A stretch of DNA of 64,000 nucleotides from Larkinella knui. Its GTDB lineage: Bacteria > Bacteroidota > Bacteroidia > Cytophagales > Spirosomataceae. The position numbers and the translations under genes are program-made. Positions 18,140 to 25,945 of this stretch are shown in pieces; the stretch's first letter is position 1; every line of letters starts with the position of its first letter. The notes beneath the pieces are model-generated. The model had not been told where the DNA came from. It did no database searches and was given only the letters and a program-made list of their open reading frames with translations. Where the stretch lies: positions 620,001 to 684,000 of the forward strand of contig NZ_RQJP01000001.1 of the NCBI RefSeq assembly GCF_003858645.1. Reading direction: 5' to 3'.

Positions 18140-18568
18140 ATGAAAACTCTCCTAATTAAAGAGTTTATCTACAAAGCACCTCCAGAAAAACTTTGGCAAG
18201 CTCTAACGCAGGTGGACCAGATGAAGGAGTGGTATTTTCCGCAGTTGCAAAAATTTGAACCGGTCGTTGGCTACCCCTTTCAGTTTGAGGATGACCATCA
18301 GGCCTATCAGAAAGAATGGATCGTAACCAACGTGATCGAAGGGAAAACGTTGGCGCACAGTTGGGCGTATAAAGGCTATTCGGGACGTTCGGAGGTGCTG
18401 TTTGATTTGGTTGAGGTCGAAAACGGAACCAAACTAAGCGTGACGCAAACCGGTTTGGAAAGTTTTCCGGATCACCCGCATTTCAAGCGGGAGCGGTTTG
18501 AATGGGGGTGGGAGATGCTGCTTGGCCACAACCTGAGGCAACTGCTGGAAAGCAGTACCAAATCCTGA
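18140..18568 (+). CDS. SRPBCC (AHSA1/START-like) domain protein
   Basis: 142 residues forming one Bet v 1-like ligand-binding domain. It opens LLIKEFIYKAPPEKLWQALT, with the usual MKEWYFP, and contains GKTLAHSWAYKGYSGRSEV, VTQTGLE and the C-terminal helix GWEMLLGHNLRQLLES. Activator-of-Hsp90-like single-domain proteins of this type are cytosolic and of uncertain role. Stands alone, 121 bp before the SDR gene. Confidence 0.85.
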   Translation: MKTLLIKEFIYKAPPEKLWQALTQVDQMKEWYFPQLQKFEPVVGYPFQFEDDHQAYQKEWIVTNVIEGKTLAHSWAYKGYSGRSEVLFDLVEVENGTKLSVTQTGLESFPDHPHFKRERFEWGWEMLLGHNLRQLLESSTKS

Positions 18569-18688
18569 TGAAAGACAAAAAGCCAGTCGTTTAGTTACCA
18601 TCCGCCCTTTCAACTACAACAATACGACTTTTGGCTACAGCGGTTTTCTGATCCCGGCTGAACTTTGCAGCATCAAACGATCAGAATC

Positions 18689-19465
18689 ATGAATCTTCAA
18701 AACAACACCATTTTAGTGACCGGCGGAACCAGCGGTTTCGGCATCGAATTTGCCTCCCGATTGCTGGCGCTGGGCAACACCGTCATCATCACCGGCCGAA
18801 ATCCGGAAAAGTTAAAGGAAACGAAACGCAAACTGCCAGCCGTCCATACCATCCAGAGTGATGTGGGCAATGCCGACGACATCATCAGGTTGTATAAACA
18901 GGTAACCCAACAATTTCCCGACCTGAACATCCTCATCAACAATGCCGGTGAAATGCGAAAAATCAGTCTGCATCAGCCCCACAACCTGACCGACATCACC
19001 CGGGAAATTGAAATCAACCTGATGGGGCCCATCCGGATGGTGCAGCAGTTTCTGCCCCACCTGAAAAAACAGAAAAACGCGGCCATCGTGAATGTCACCT
19101 CGGGCATTGCGTTGTCGCCTTTTCCGATTTCACCCATTTACAGCGGCAGCAAAGCGGGACTGCGGGCGTATACCCAGGCTTTACGTGTACAGCTCAAAAA
19201 CACGGCTATAAAAGTGATCGAATTAGTAGCCCCGGGAAGTTCGACCCCCTTGAATGATAAGTTCAGGAACGAAGACGGATTTAGTGCCAGCGCCCTGATG
19301 GCCCCCGAAAAAATTGTGGATGCCGCCCTCAAAGGAATGAAAAACGACAAGGACGAAATCTATCCGGGCCTGGCGAAAGTCATGCGGGTGATGAGCCGGA
19401 TTGCGCCCCGGTTTATGATCGCACAAGCCGGGAAAATGGGCGCTTCGACGATGTACGGTAAATGA
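18689..19465 (+). CDS. Short-chain dehydrogenase/reductase (SDR)
   Basis: Start at 18689 (MNLQNNTILVTGGTSGFG); an earlier in-frame ATG at 18665 would only add eight unrelated residues. The 258-residue protein has TGGTSGFG cofactor motif, NNAG, catalytic Ser in VNVTSGIA and YSGSKAG (Y-x3-K). Closest in style to DltE/classical NAD(P) reductases. Followed by a DoxX-like membrane protein and an AraC regulator on the same strand, a cassette likely controlled by that regulator. Confidence 0.92.
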   Translation: MNLQNNTILVTGGTSGFGIEFASRLLALGNTVIITGRNPEKLKETKRKLPAVHTIQSDVGNADDIIRLYKQVTQQFPDLNILINNAGEMRKISLHQPHNLTDITREIEINLMGPIRMVQQFLPHLKKQKNAAIVNVTSGIALSPFPISPIYSGSKAGLRAYTQALRVQLKNTAIKVIELVAPGSSTPLNDKFRNEDGFSASALMAPEKIVDAALKGMKNDKDEIYPGLAKVMRVMSRIAPRFMIAQAGKMGASTMYGK

Positions 19466-19481
19466 TTTTTTGCTTTGGACG

Positions 19482-19563
19482 GGAACACGGATTCGGTGGA
19501 TTGAACCGATTAAAACGGATTTTTATCTGCGCCAATTCGTTCAATCCGCCGAATCCGTGTTCC
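19482..19563. repeat. 25-bp-arm intergenic hairpin
   Basis: Arms 19482-19506 and 19539-19563 are complementary over 25 bp with a single G-T pair; the 32-bp loop contains its own half repeat (CCGATTAAAACGG). It lies 16 bp after the SDR stop. Such GGATT-rich palindromes look like dispersed repeats doubling as terminators; other copies are not in this window. Confidence 0.65.
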
Positions 19564-19601
19564 TGTCAATAAAACATAGTCATTAAACAGCTTTTAAAAA
19601 A

Positions 19602-19946
19602 ATGAAAATCATCAGTCTAATTCTTCTTCTGGTATCCGCATTTCTGGGTGTCAAACACGGGTGGGATGCCTTTCAACCCGGTAATGCCGAACAGGCAAAA
19701 ATGATGGCAACCCTGGGCATTTCCCAAGCCGTGTTACCCTATTTTGGCGTGGCTTCCCTGGCAGCAGGTTTGCTATTGCTGTTCCCACAGACCTTTTTCG
19801 CGGCCAATTTGCTCAACGCCTTTTCCATTGTTCTGATCATGGCATTGGCGTTGCGGGCGGGGGATTATCGAATGGCCTTGCTGGAAATTCCGTTTCTTGC
19901 CATTCCGCTGGTATTGATTGCGTTGAAGTATCCGTTTAAATTTTAA
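19602..19946 (+). CDS. Small DoxX-like four-helix membrane protein
   Basis: 114 residues, almost all hydrophobic, with about four transmembrane helices (1-20, 40-60, 65-85, 90-110): MKIISLILLLVSAFLGVKHG, then AVLPYFGVASLAAGLLLLFP, and ALLEIPFLAIPLVLIALKYP. The spacing and the single acidic/aromatic H-G-W-DAF loop resemble DoxX-like proteins. Lies between the SDR and the AraC gene (15 bp before the latter). Function unknown. Confidence 0.75.
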   Translation: MKIISLILLLVSAFLGVKHGWDAFQPGNAEQAKMMATLGISQAVLPYFGVASLAAGLLLLFPQTFFAANLLNAFSIVLIMALALRAGDYRMALLEIPFLAIPLVLIALKYPFKF

Positions 19947-19961
19947 AACCGATTAGAAACG

Positions 19962-20870
19962 ATGTCGCTTCCAACGCCACGCCGAATCAAAACCATAACC
20001 GAAGGGCATCGGTTAACGGGGCTCGAAAAGCCGCATCATCCGCTGATCAGTGTGGTGGATGTGGCTCAGTTTAAAAATCATTCCGATATTCAGGCGGTTA
20101 TTTTCGACTTCTACGTCGTATCGCTGAAGCGGGGCTGCGAAAACCTGTTGTACGGGCAGCAGAAATACGATTTTGACGAAGGCCTGATGGCATTTATGGC
20201 ACCCGGACAGATTCTGCGGGGTGAAGAAAACGGTCGTCCGCCCAACCTCCAGGGCTGGATGATGTTTATCCATCCCGACTTTTTATGGAATACGTCCCTG
20301 GCTAAAAAAATAAAAAAGTACGACTATTTTGGGTACGCCACCAACGAAGCGTTGTTTCTTTCCGATCGGGAGGAAACGCTGATGAATGGGATCATCGACA
20401 ACATTAAGCAGGAGTATAACGCACCGATCGATAAATTTAGCCAGGATGTTATCATTGCTCAATTGGAGCTTCTGTTCACGTATGCCGAGCGGTTTTATGA
20501 ACGTCAGTTCATCACCCGTAAAATTACCAACAGCCGGATTTTAACCCGATTGGAAGACGTATTGGATGACTATTTTAACCAGCAGGAATTGCTCTCGAAA
20601 GGGTTGCCCACCGTGCAATATGTTGCGGATAGCCTTACCATTTCCAGCAAATATTTAGGCAGTTTGCTGAAACAACTTACCGGGCTGACGACCCAGCAGC
20701 ACATCCACGAAAAATTGATCGGAAAGGCCAAAGAAAAACTGTCCACGACCGAATTGTCGGTCAGTGAAATCGCTTTTGAACTGGGATTTGAACATTCGCA
20801 ATCCTTCAGCAAATTATTCAAGACAAAAACGAAGCAAAGTCCGTTGGAATTCAGAGCTTCGTTCAATTGA
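19962..20870 (+). CDS. AraC-family regulator, paralogue of the one at 54107
   Basis: 302 residues. The N-terminal part is a sensor without a recognisable cupin signature (ISVVDVAQF, GWMMFIHPDFLWNTSLAKK). The C-terminal ~100 residues are the AraC DNA-binding unit (LPTVQYVADSLTISSKYLGS; VSEIAFELGFEHSQSFSKLF, ending SPLEFRASFN). It is closely similar along its length to the 54107 protein, including IHPDFLWNTSLAK and TQQHIHEKLI. Both sit directly after an oxidoreductase gene, the likely target. Confidence 0.92.
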   Translation: MSLPTPRRIKTITEGHRLTGLEKPHHPLISVVDVAQFKNHSDIQAVIFDFYVVSLKRGCENLLYGQQKYDFDEGLMAFMAPGQILRGEENGRPPNLQGWMMFIHPDFLWNTSLAKKIKKYDYFGYATNEALFLSDREETLMNGIIDNIKQEYNAPIDKFSQDVIIAQLELLFTYAERFYERQFITRKITNSRILTRLEDVLDDYFNQQELLSKGLPTVQYVADSLTISSKYLGSLLKQLTGLTTQQHIHEKLIGKAKEKLSTTELSVSEIAFELGFEHSQSFSKLFKTKTKQSPLEFRASFN

Positions 20871-21069
20871 TCGACGAAAGCCCGGTGGCTAGCAAGGTAT
20901 TGCCAAGGAGGGCGCTGAATTCTAATAAGCTTTGGGTTTTGGTTGAACTTTGCTTTGGTATTTCTATCGAGGTTCGGTACTTAAGATCCCACCTTCGGAC
21001 AAACGCAAGCCGTCAACGGTCAGGCTACACAGACAGTCCGGAGAAACGAAAACGACGGGGTCAATTCCC

Positions 21070-21249
21070 AGAGAAGCGGAATTAACCGGATTGCAAAAAG
21101 CCAGCGAGGCCGTTGCGTACGCCTTAAAGGCCATTCGAAATTATGCGCAACCCGGTATGACCACCCAGCAGCTAGACGACTACGGAGCCGCCATCCCCGC
21201 TGATTTTGGGGTAAAATCGGCTCCGAATTTAACCTGCAACTTTCACGTT
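21070..21249 (+). pseudogene. Remnant of a type I methionine aminopeptidase N-terminus
   Basis: About 60 codons read REAELTGLQKASEAVAYALK, then AIRNYAQPGMTTQQLDDYGA and a degraded FGVKSAPNLTCNF. This matches the start of bacterial MetAP (PGMTT-x-x-LD, FGA-x-SAP). All catalytic metal ligands lie downstream of this part and are absent; the frame runs into unrelated sequence. A decayed extra copy, so a functional map gene must be elsewhere. Confidence 0.75.
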
Positions 21250-21670
21250 CTATCATTCTTCCTTTTTTGAGGGGCTATGAGAAACTATAACTTGATAGCT
21301 TTCTGAGTCTGCCGTGAAAAATGGCAAATTGCTTGTTTCTTTTGGTTCTACCTATCGGATCAAAAACAGCTACTTGCGTGTTGGTGAAGCCACACCTTAC
21401 GCCGGTATAAACAGTCTATCATCTAATCGACGAATCGTCTCTTTTCTTTCGGCGGAACTGGCGGAAAGCCTCGGCGATATGATGACGAACCAAGAGCGGA
21501 TTCAGGTAAGAAGGGGGGAAATAAGCTTTCCTAGTCCGTCGGGCCATAAACGGGGGAATGAAACCGAGAACATTCTTCACATACGCCATTGGGCTTTTTT
21601 TACCCAGGTGCCCAGGTTGGTACTCAAATTCTTCCTGAAGATCAGCGTTGTAAAAGGCTTCAAATGCGAA
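21250..21670. other. Region without a supported gene
   Basis: A plus-strand frame of 150 codons (21314-21766) runs antisense into the membrane protein gene and has no family features. Nothing else recognisable. Confidence 0.45.
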
Positions 21671-22330
21671 CTAACCGTCGGCTTTTTGGGCTTCGACAAG
21701 CCTACGCGATCGGATTCGGGCCCTGATGAAATAGACGATTGCGCTCATGCAAAGTGCCGATGGTAAAATCTGGCTATACGGTTTAAACTGCGGAAATGCG
21801 GTTCCCGAAAACGCCGACAGGATGGCACTGTAGGCCGACAGCATTTTGTAAATATGCTCGTAGAGCCACCACATCCGGAGTCGTTTGTAGAGCCAAAAGT
21901 GCTTAATCAAATCATACCCGGCCACCAACACCAGCGCCGACAGCGTTGGATAGACGACGGCCGGTGACCAGGTACTTTCACCTTCTTGAATCAATCTCAG
22001 GTACTGCCCACCTGCCATCACTACCAACACCGAAATCGACACATCCCACAAAGAACTCTTTTGTTCCCGGAGTCGCACCGCTCGATACCCGGAATACCCC
22101 ACGTAACCACCCAGAAGGGTAAGCAGGAGCAAAAAAGGATTGGAACGGAAAAACAGGATGCCGATGAATGCCGTGGCGACAACCACCGTCAGGGCATACA
22201 GGAAATAGCGTCCGAAGCGACGGTGTTGACGGGCCTTGTTCTGAAACCACAGCGCCAACATACCCAGGAATAATCCCAAAGTGCCCAGGGCGATGTGCGT
22301 TAAAATGTTTAGTGTATGAAGCTGTTGCAT
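21671..22330 (-). CDS. Polytopic membrane protein, DUF2306-like
   Basis: Start at 22330 (MQQLHTLNILTHIALGTLGL); the frame is open further but the added residues are polar and run into the promoter region. 219 residues with about six to seven transmembrane helices, an early His-x-x-x-G helix (THIALGTLGLFLGMLALWFQ) followed by NKARQHRRFGRYF as in DUF2306-type proteins, and a cytosolic RARIRSRRL end. Divergent from the LytTR regulator across 159 bp with a perfect palindrome, so probably its target. Confidence 0.75.
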   Translation of the reverse strand: MQQLHTLNILTHIALGTLGLFLGMLALWFQNKARQHRRFGRYFLYALTVVVATAFIGILFFRSNPFLLLLTLLGGYVGYSGYRAVRLREQKSSLWDVSISVLVVMAGGQYLRLIQEGESTWSPAVVYPTLSALVLVAGYDLIKHFWLYKRLRMWWLYEHIYKMLSAYSAILSAFSGTAFPQFKPYSQILPSALCMSAIVYFIRARIRSRRLVEAQKADG

Positions 22331-22426
22331 AGAAACGCGCCGACTATTGATGCTGGCCGGCACGGGCTCAAAATTGGTTGGTTGCCCGGAGTGCGACAAG
22401 GATTAGGTGACCAGATGCTACGATTT

Positions 22427-22447
22427 GTGACAAAAGCCGTTTGTCAC
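22427..22447. promoter_or_regulatory. Perfect 8-bp palindrome, candidate regulator site
   Basis: GTGACAAA (22427-22434) and TTTGTCAC (22440-22447) are separated by five bases, in the divergent gap between the membrane protein and the LytTR gene, 43 bp before the latter's ATG. It also precedes a weak TTG-N19-TAATTTG pair (22456-22484). Likely binding site for the LytTR protein or another dimeric regulator. Confidence 0.5.
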
Positions 22448-22489
22448 GTTGCGGATTGTGCAATACCTTCTGATTCGTAATTTGGCGGA

Positions 22490-23251
22490 ATGAAACTGAG
22501 TCGGCTCCTGGATCATTTTGTCGTACGTAATCTGCTGGGGTTGCTAGCCCTGTTGCTGACCCACTACCTGACGGACCTGTATGCCCTCGGTAAGCGGTCG
22601 GGCTTTTCTAAACTATCTCCCTATTTGTACCTCTTACTGCTCTATGGCTGGATCCTTTTTCACAATCGAATTCTGTTTGAGCGACAGTTCCTGCAAGGAC
22701 GGAAAGCGGTTTATTTCGGGTGGCTGTTTCTGCTGATGGCACTGGGGTCATTTAACATGAATTTCATTCTGAAGACCGAGTTCGCTATAACCCGATCCTT
22801 ACCGTATCTGGTCAATTTCTGGGTGTATACGGTAACCGGACTGGGTGTTTTTGTTACGTATCGCTATTTACGGACGGATCAGAAAAGCGTTGATCATCCC
22901 AGGGTGGTGCCATTGGCTGCCGCCGGGGAAAAGAGCGATTTCGATTGCCTAGTCGAGGGGAAGCGACTGACCATTCCGCACGACCAAATCCAGTATATCG
23001 AAAGTCTAGAGAACTACCTGAAAATCATCACAAAATCAAAAACCTACGTGACACGCCTAACCCTGAAAGAAGCCGAAGAGCGGCTGCCCAAAGGCCACTT
23101 TATTCGCATCAGCCGGTCGTATATCGTCAATAGAAGACAAATAGACCGCCGGGAATCAACGGCAGTCTGGATCGGTTCTATAGAACTACCGATTGGGAAG
23201 GTGTACAAGCGTTATGTCGCCGATCAATTTATGGGAGAAGATTCGGTCTGA
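22490..23251 (+). CDS. Membrane-anchored LytTR DNA-binding regulator
   Basis: 253 residues: about four N-terminal transmembrane helices (12-30, 42-58, 75-95, 105-122), then a LytTR DNA-binding domain (~155-250) with IQYIESLENYLKIITKSKTY, LKEAEERLP, FIRISRSYIVNRRQI and LPIGKVYKRYV. There is no receiver domain, so the signal must come through the membrane part. Its divergent neighbour and the palindrome at 22427-22447 suggest autoregulation plus control of the membrane protein gene. Confidence 0.88.
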   Translation: MKLSRLLDHFVVRNLLGLLALLLTHYLTDLYALGKRSGFSKLSPYLYLLLLYGWILFHNRILFERQFLQGRKAVYFGWLFLLMALGSFNMNFILKTEFAITRSLPYLVNFWVYTVTGLGVFVTYRYLRTDQKSVDHPRVVPLAAAGEKSDFDCLVEGKRLTIPHDQIQYIESLENYLKIITKSKTYVTRLTLKEAEERLPKGHFIRISRSYIVNRRQIDRRESTAVWIGSIELPIGKVYKRYVADQFMGEDSV

Positions 23252-23301
23252 CTTTTTTTCCTGAAAAGTGGGCCCGTGAATACTGGTGAAATAGGGGAGA
23301 A

Positions 23302-23424
23302 GTGAAACGGGATCAATCCAAATCGATCGCTTTTTTGATTCTAGCCATCCTTAATGTAAATGACCAGCCTGTTTGGGGTCAACAAGTCCGTTCAGAAAAC
23401 ATCATTTCAACTTCAGTTAGCTGA
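23302..23424 (+). other. Possible 40-codon exported peptide or broken gene start
   Basis: From a GTG at 23302 the frame reads KRDQSKSIAFLILAILNVND, then QPVWGQQ, a signal-peptide-like stretch with a WGQQ cleavage region, and stops at 23422-23424. It may be a decayed gene start: downstream sequence to 23600 has open frames but nothing recognisable. Confidence 0.3.
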
Positions 23425-23610
23425 CCAACAGGGCAATATAAAGTGGAAGGGAAGCAGGTACTTGCCAATAAGGCTGGGTATTGCTGCTCCCATTTGAAGT
23501 ATTACATCCGCTTTGCCGTTCATTATTTAGATTTTGAAAAACCGGGTGGACCTACTAACCCATTCGTTGCGACGCTGCCTGACATGTCAAAACAATCAAC
23601 CATTCCTGCT

Positions 23611-23750
23611 CCGTTGTCACTCGCGTGTCGCGAGTGACTTTTATTCAAAGGGCCTGCGGCCCGTTCTTTCCTCTCCGCCCATAGCGAACTCCTCAAAGCC
23701 AACCCCGGGCCGGAGGCCCTTGCGGATAGCGCTCACTCGCGACACGCGAG
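23611..23750. mobile_element. MITE-like element, copy A
   Basis: About 140 bp with inverted ends (GTCACTCGCGTGTCGCGAGT on the left; CTCACTCGCGACACGCGAG on the right) and two inner GC palindromes (GGGCCTGCGGCCC; GGGCCGGAGGCCC). The right end has lost about four bases compared with copy C. No coding capacity of its own; the open frame through it is an artefact of the repeat. GC-rich in an AT-rich setting. Confidence 0.8.
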
Positions 23751-23809
23751 AACTTTTCAATTGCTCTATATATTTTTCTAGCACAAGCAAGATCAGAAAT
23801 GACATTAAT

Positions 23810-23847
23810 TCAACAAAGCGAGTATATTCATAAACTCGCTTTGTTGA
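23810..23847. repeat. Hairpin after the last lipoprotein gene
   Basis: Arms of 14 bp (TCAACAAAGCGAGT, 23810-23823; complement 23834-23847), 10-nt loop, 21 bp beyond the stop of the 23869 gene. The preceding sequence (ATTGCTC...TTTTTCTAGCACAAGCAA) is a diverged copy of that at 26955-26985 next to the 82-bp palindrome, showing that a segment was duplicated. Probable terminator on minus. Confidence 0.65.
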
Positions 23848-23868
23848 TCTTAGATCATTTTTTTTAAA

Positions 23869-24339
23869 CTACAGTTTAAAAAAGGATTTTCTAGTAATTA
23901 TCCATTGATTTGATGGATTACGTAACAATAAGAACCGTCCTCCATCCCCAACATCTCTGAATACAATACTAACTTTTGCCGTACTGTCTGTTAAAAACTT
24001 GAAGTCGAATAGGGTCAAATAAAATAAGGGCCTTGAAAAAACCGGGTCCATTTGTGATGAATCTGCTTCCACAAACCTAACAGGCTTTCGTTTAATAATA
24101 AGGTATTTATCAGCTTGGATAAATTTATTGGGAAGTACCCTTAGAGGTTGATTTTCAAAAGTTATTCCAAAATTATCATCAAATGCATTGACTGTAGTTT
24201 CCAGAACCGTATTGGTATCCAATATCGTTAGGCTTCTATTACCAGATAATTTTTCGTTACTTCCACTATGGCAGGAGGTAAGGCTTAAGGCCACAAGAAA
24301 AATGAAGGGAGGTAATAAAATACGTTTAGTCATATTCAC
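23869..24339 (-). CDS. Small lipoprotein, putative immunity protein, subfamily A
   Basis: 156 residues. Lipoprotein signal MTKRILLPPFIFLVALSLTSC with the lipid-accepting Cys. The mature part has the pattern shared by all six small proteins of the island: DTNTVLET, RVLPNKFIQADKYLIIKRK, VRFVEADSS, FYLTLFDF and a C-terminal strand pair (VSIVFRDVGDGGRFLLLR; W-IITRKSFFKL). The alternation suggests an NTF2-like fold. Last member of the array; the immunity role is inferred from its place behind the HEFVH protein and orphan tips. Confidence 0.75.
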   Translation of the reverse strand: MNMTKRILLPPFIFLVALSLTSCHSGSNEKLSGNRSLTILDTNTVLETTVNAFDDNFGITFENQPLRVLPNKFIQADKYLIIKRKPVRFVEADSSQMDPVFSRPLFYLTLFDFKFLTDSTAKVSIVFRDVGDGGRFLLLRNPSNQWIITRKSFFKL

Positions 24340-24432
24340 TCAGACGATTAAGATTGAAAAATCAGTAAGTTAATTTTACTCGAATCAGGCAGGGGTTCAT
24401 GTGATTGGCAATAGTTGAACCGCATAAAATAT

Positions 24433-24490
24433 TTTTGATCTCTGTAGCGCACTACACTAGCAGGGATGTAGTGTGCTACAAAGATCAAAA
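24433..24490. terminator. Long stem-loop behind the second small gene
   Basis: Arms of 23 bp (24433-24455 and 24468-24490) with two G-T pairs and a 12-nt loop, starting 24 bp beyond the stop of the 24514 gene (minus). The length suggests a transcription end or RNA-stabilising structure. Confidence 0.6.
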
Positions 24491-24513
24491 AAGAATAATA
24501 GAATGACGTACGC

Positions 24514-24906
24514 CTAAATTTTATAAAATTGTTTTTTAATGATAATCCATCCCTTTCCGGGTTTCCTGATTAGCCAGAACTTCCCTTCGTCGCCTATATC
24601 GCGAAAGCTAATGTCAACATAAGCTGAACTATCCATTGGTGTCCGAAATTCTTCAATGGTTGCAAAAAACTTCGGGATAGAAAATACTGAATCGATCTTT
24701 GAAGAGTCTACTTCTGAGTAAGCTACTTTTCGGTAATTGATGATGATGGATGTACCGGGCTTAATGTATTTGTTTGGTAAAATCCGCATAGGCTGACCTT
24801 TGAAACCTTCTGCCCAGCGCGGCTTATAAGTATCAATTACAGTTTGAAGGATAATTGTCGTATCCTGATTATTCAGTTGATAAGCATATTCTTTTTTTTG
24901 AGTCAC
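24514..24906 (-). CDS. Putative immunity protein, subfamily A, separated from its signal by a frameshift
   Basis: The 130-codon frame can only begin at a GTG (24906) and lacks an export signal. In the +1 frame just upstream (24973-24900) lies KIAHLLTAVVSSVIISC followed by SDSKK, a lipoprotein signal. The two frames meet in a run of eight A (24892-24899 on minus); with seven A they would fuse to SDSKKEYAYQ, matching SDSSSKKENYQ-type sequence in the 25946 paralogue. The body has the family blocks DTTIILQTVID, MRILPNKYIKPG, AYSEVDSSK, FFATIEEF, FRDIGDEGKFWLIRKPGKGW. Confidence 0.7.
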   Translation of the reverse strand: MTQKKEYAYQLNNQDTTIILQTVIDTYKPRWAEGFKGQPMRILPNKYIKPGTSIIINYRKVAYSEVDSSKIDSVFSIPKFFATIEEFRTPMDSSAYVDISFRDIGDEGKFWLIRKPGKGWIIIKKQFYKI

Positions 24907-25088
24907 TACATGAGATAATAACCGAACTAACGACCGCTGTTAGCAAATGCGCAATTTTTTGTACTTCTTTCAACCTGAAAATATAGTTCTGCCCTGTATT
25001 TCTGTTTATGGGAACAAAAAGACGCCCTAGGGTGTGAATATTAATTGCAGGATAATCCCCACAGAATTAAATAGCCAGTAATGTTAAG

Positions 25089-25559
25089 TCACACTTTTCC
25101 GAACACTCGGTTTATTACCTGCCATTGATCATCAGTTTTAATGATTTTAAAATCGGCCGTTAAGCCTGCGCCACGAAACAAAAGGTAGAGGTCAACTTCT
25201 TGCTCCTTGTGTTTTTTAAACATCATAACACTTCCAAAAAAACGGCCAGGATAAAAGAAACGAATCTCATTTGTTGTAGAATCGTAGTCGACGACGGGTA
25301 TCGATTTTCCTTGAACCATGATCTTATAAGTAGGTTTCACAATTTCATTGCTGACCAATTTGAGATTCTGGCCCGGAAAAGCCAGATGGAATATCGAATC
25401 CAATTGCGGGTCTTCCATTGCGGTTATTCAAACCGCAATGGTATCTTGTTTTGAGAAGCTTTCCTTTTTAGCCTGCTTCTTTTGCTGACACGAATACCAG
25501 CAGAATGGGGAAAGGATCCCTATCGTAAACCAGAAAAATTTATAGATCAATGATTTCAT
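25089..25559 (-). pseudogene. Putative immunity lipoprotein, subfamily B, with in-frame stop from an inverted hairpin loop
   Basis: From the ATG at 25559 the frame encodes a leader (MKSLIYKFFWFTIGILSPFC, then WYSCQQKK) and 156 codons in total, the same length as its paralogues, but is interrupted by TGA at 25428-25430. The stop lies in the 5-bp loop of a perfect 11-bp inverted repeat (25415-25441). If the loop is read in the opposite orientation the codons become V-I-Q-T-A, exactly as in the 27690 paralogue. Downstream of the stop, EDPQLDSIFHLAFPGQNLKL to WQVINRVFGKV is intact. Lies 20 bp after an orphan HEFVH tip. Confidence 0.75.
25415..25441. repeat. 11-bp perfect inverted repeat with 5-bp loop
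   Basis: CCATTGCGGTT (25415-25425), loop ATTCA (25426-25430), AACCGCAATGG (25431-25441). It lies inside the 25089-25559 gene; the loop orientation decides whether the minus strand reads TGA or ATT-CAA at that point. Confidence 0.85.
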
Positions 25560-25579
25560 TGCTTGACCTGTTTGGTTCT

Positions 25580-25782
25580 TCAATTCTGCATAAAGTCGTA
25601 ATAGTATTTACCAGCATTATCTTTAGTGATAAATGCTTTAAATGCTTGCTTTTCAAATTCATCGCCAAATTCCTGAGGGTATTCTCCAATACCGTTTGTG
25701 TTTGCACCATAATGTACAAATTCATGCAACAAAATGACTGACAATAAAAAAGCCGTTGCCTGTTGAGTACTTTTTAAATTCT
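25580..25782 (-). pseudogene. Orphan HEFVH (zincin-like) toxin tip 1
   Basis: A frame without its own start, beginning at the edge of MITE copy B, reads STQQATAFLLSVILLHEFVH, then YGANTNGIGEYPQEFGDEFE and NAGKYYYDFMQN, stop at 25580. It matches the last ~68 residues of the 28182 protein, including HExxH and the following glutamates. Nothing of the large N-terminal part is present. The small-protein gene starts 20 bp further on, the same spacing (18 bp) as between the full-length gene and its neighbour. Confidence 0.8.
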
Positions 25783-25895
25783 CCGTTGTCGCTCACGTGT
25801 CGCGAGTGACTTTTATTCAAAGGGCCTGCGGCCCGTTCTTTTCTCTCCGCCCATAGCGAACTCTTTAAAACCAACCCCGGGCCGGAGGCCCTTCC
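25783..25895. mobile_element. MITE-like element, copy B (right end missing)
   Basis: Matches copies A and C from the left end (CCGTTGTCGCTCACGTGTCG) through GGCCGGAGGCCCTT and then stops; the last ~30 bp with the right inverted end are absent. Its left edge is exactly where the homology of orphan tip 1 to the full-length gene ends. Confidence 0.75.
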
Positions 25896-25945
25896 GGGTG
25901 GAAAACAGTATACCAAACAAATAGGGATTTAGTATTTACCCCAAT

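Noticed and set aside
21314-21766. 150-codon plus-strand frame
   Set aside because: Runs antisense into a clear membrane-protein gene and resembles no family.
25540-25725. Minus-strand 61-codon frame
   Set aside because: It overlaps orphan toxin tip 1 in another frame; the homologous frame is the one ending at 25580.
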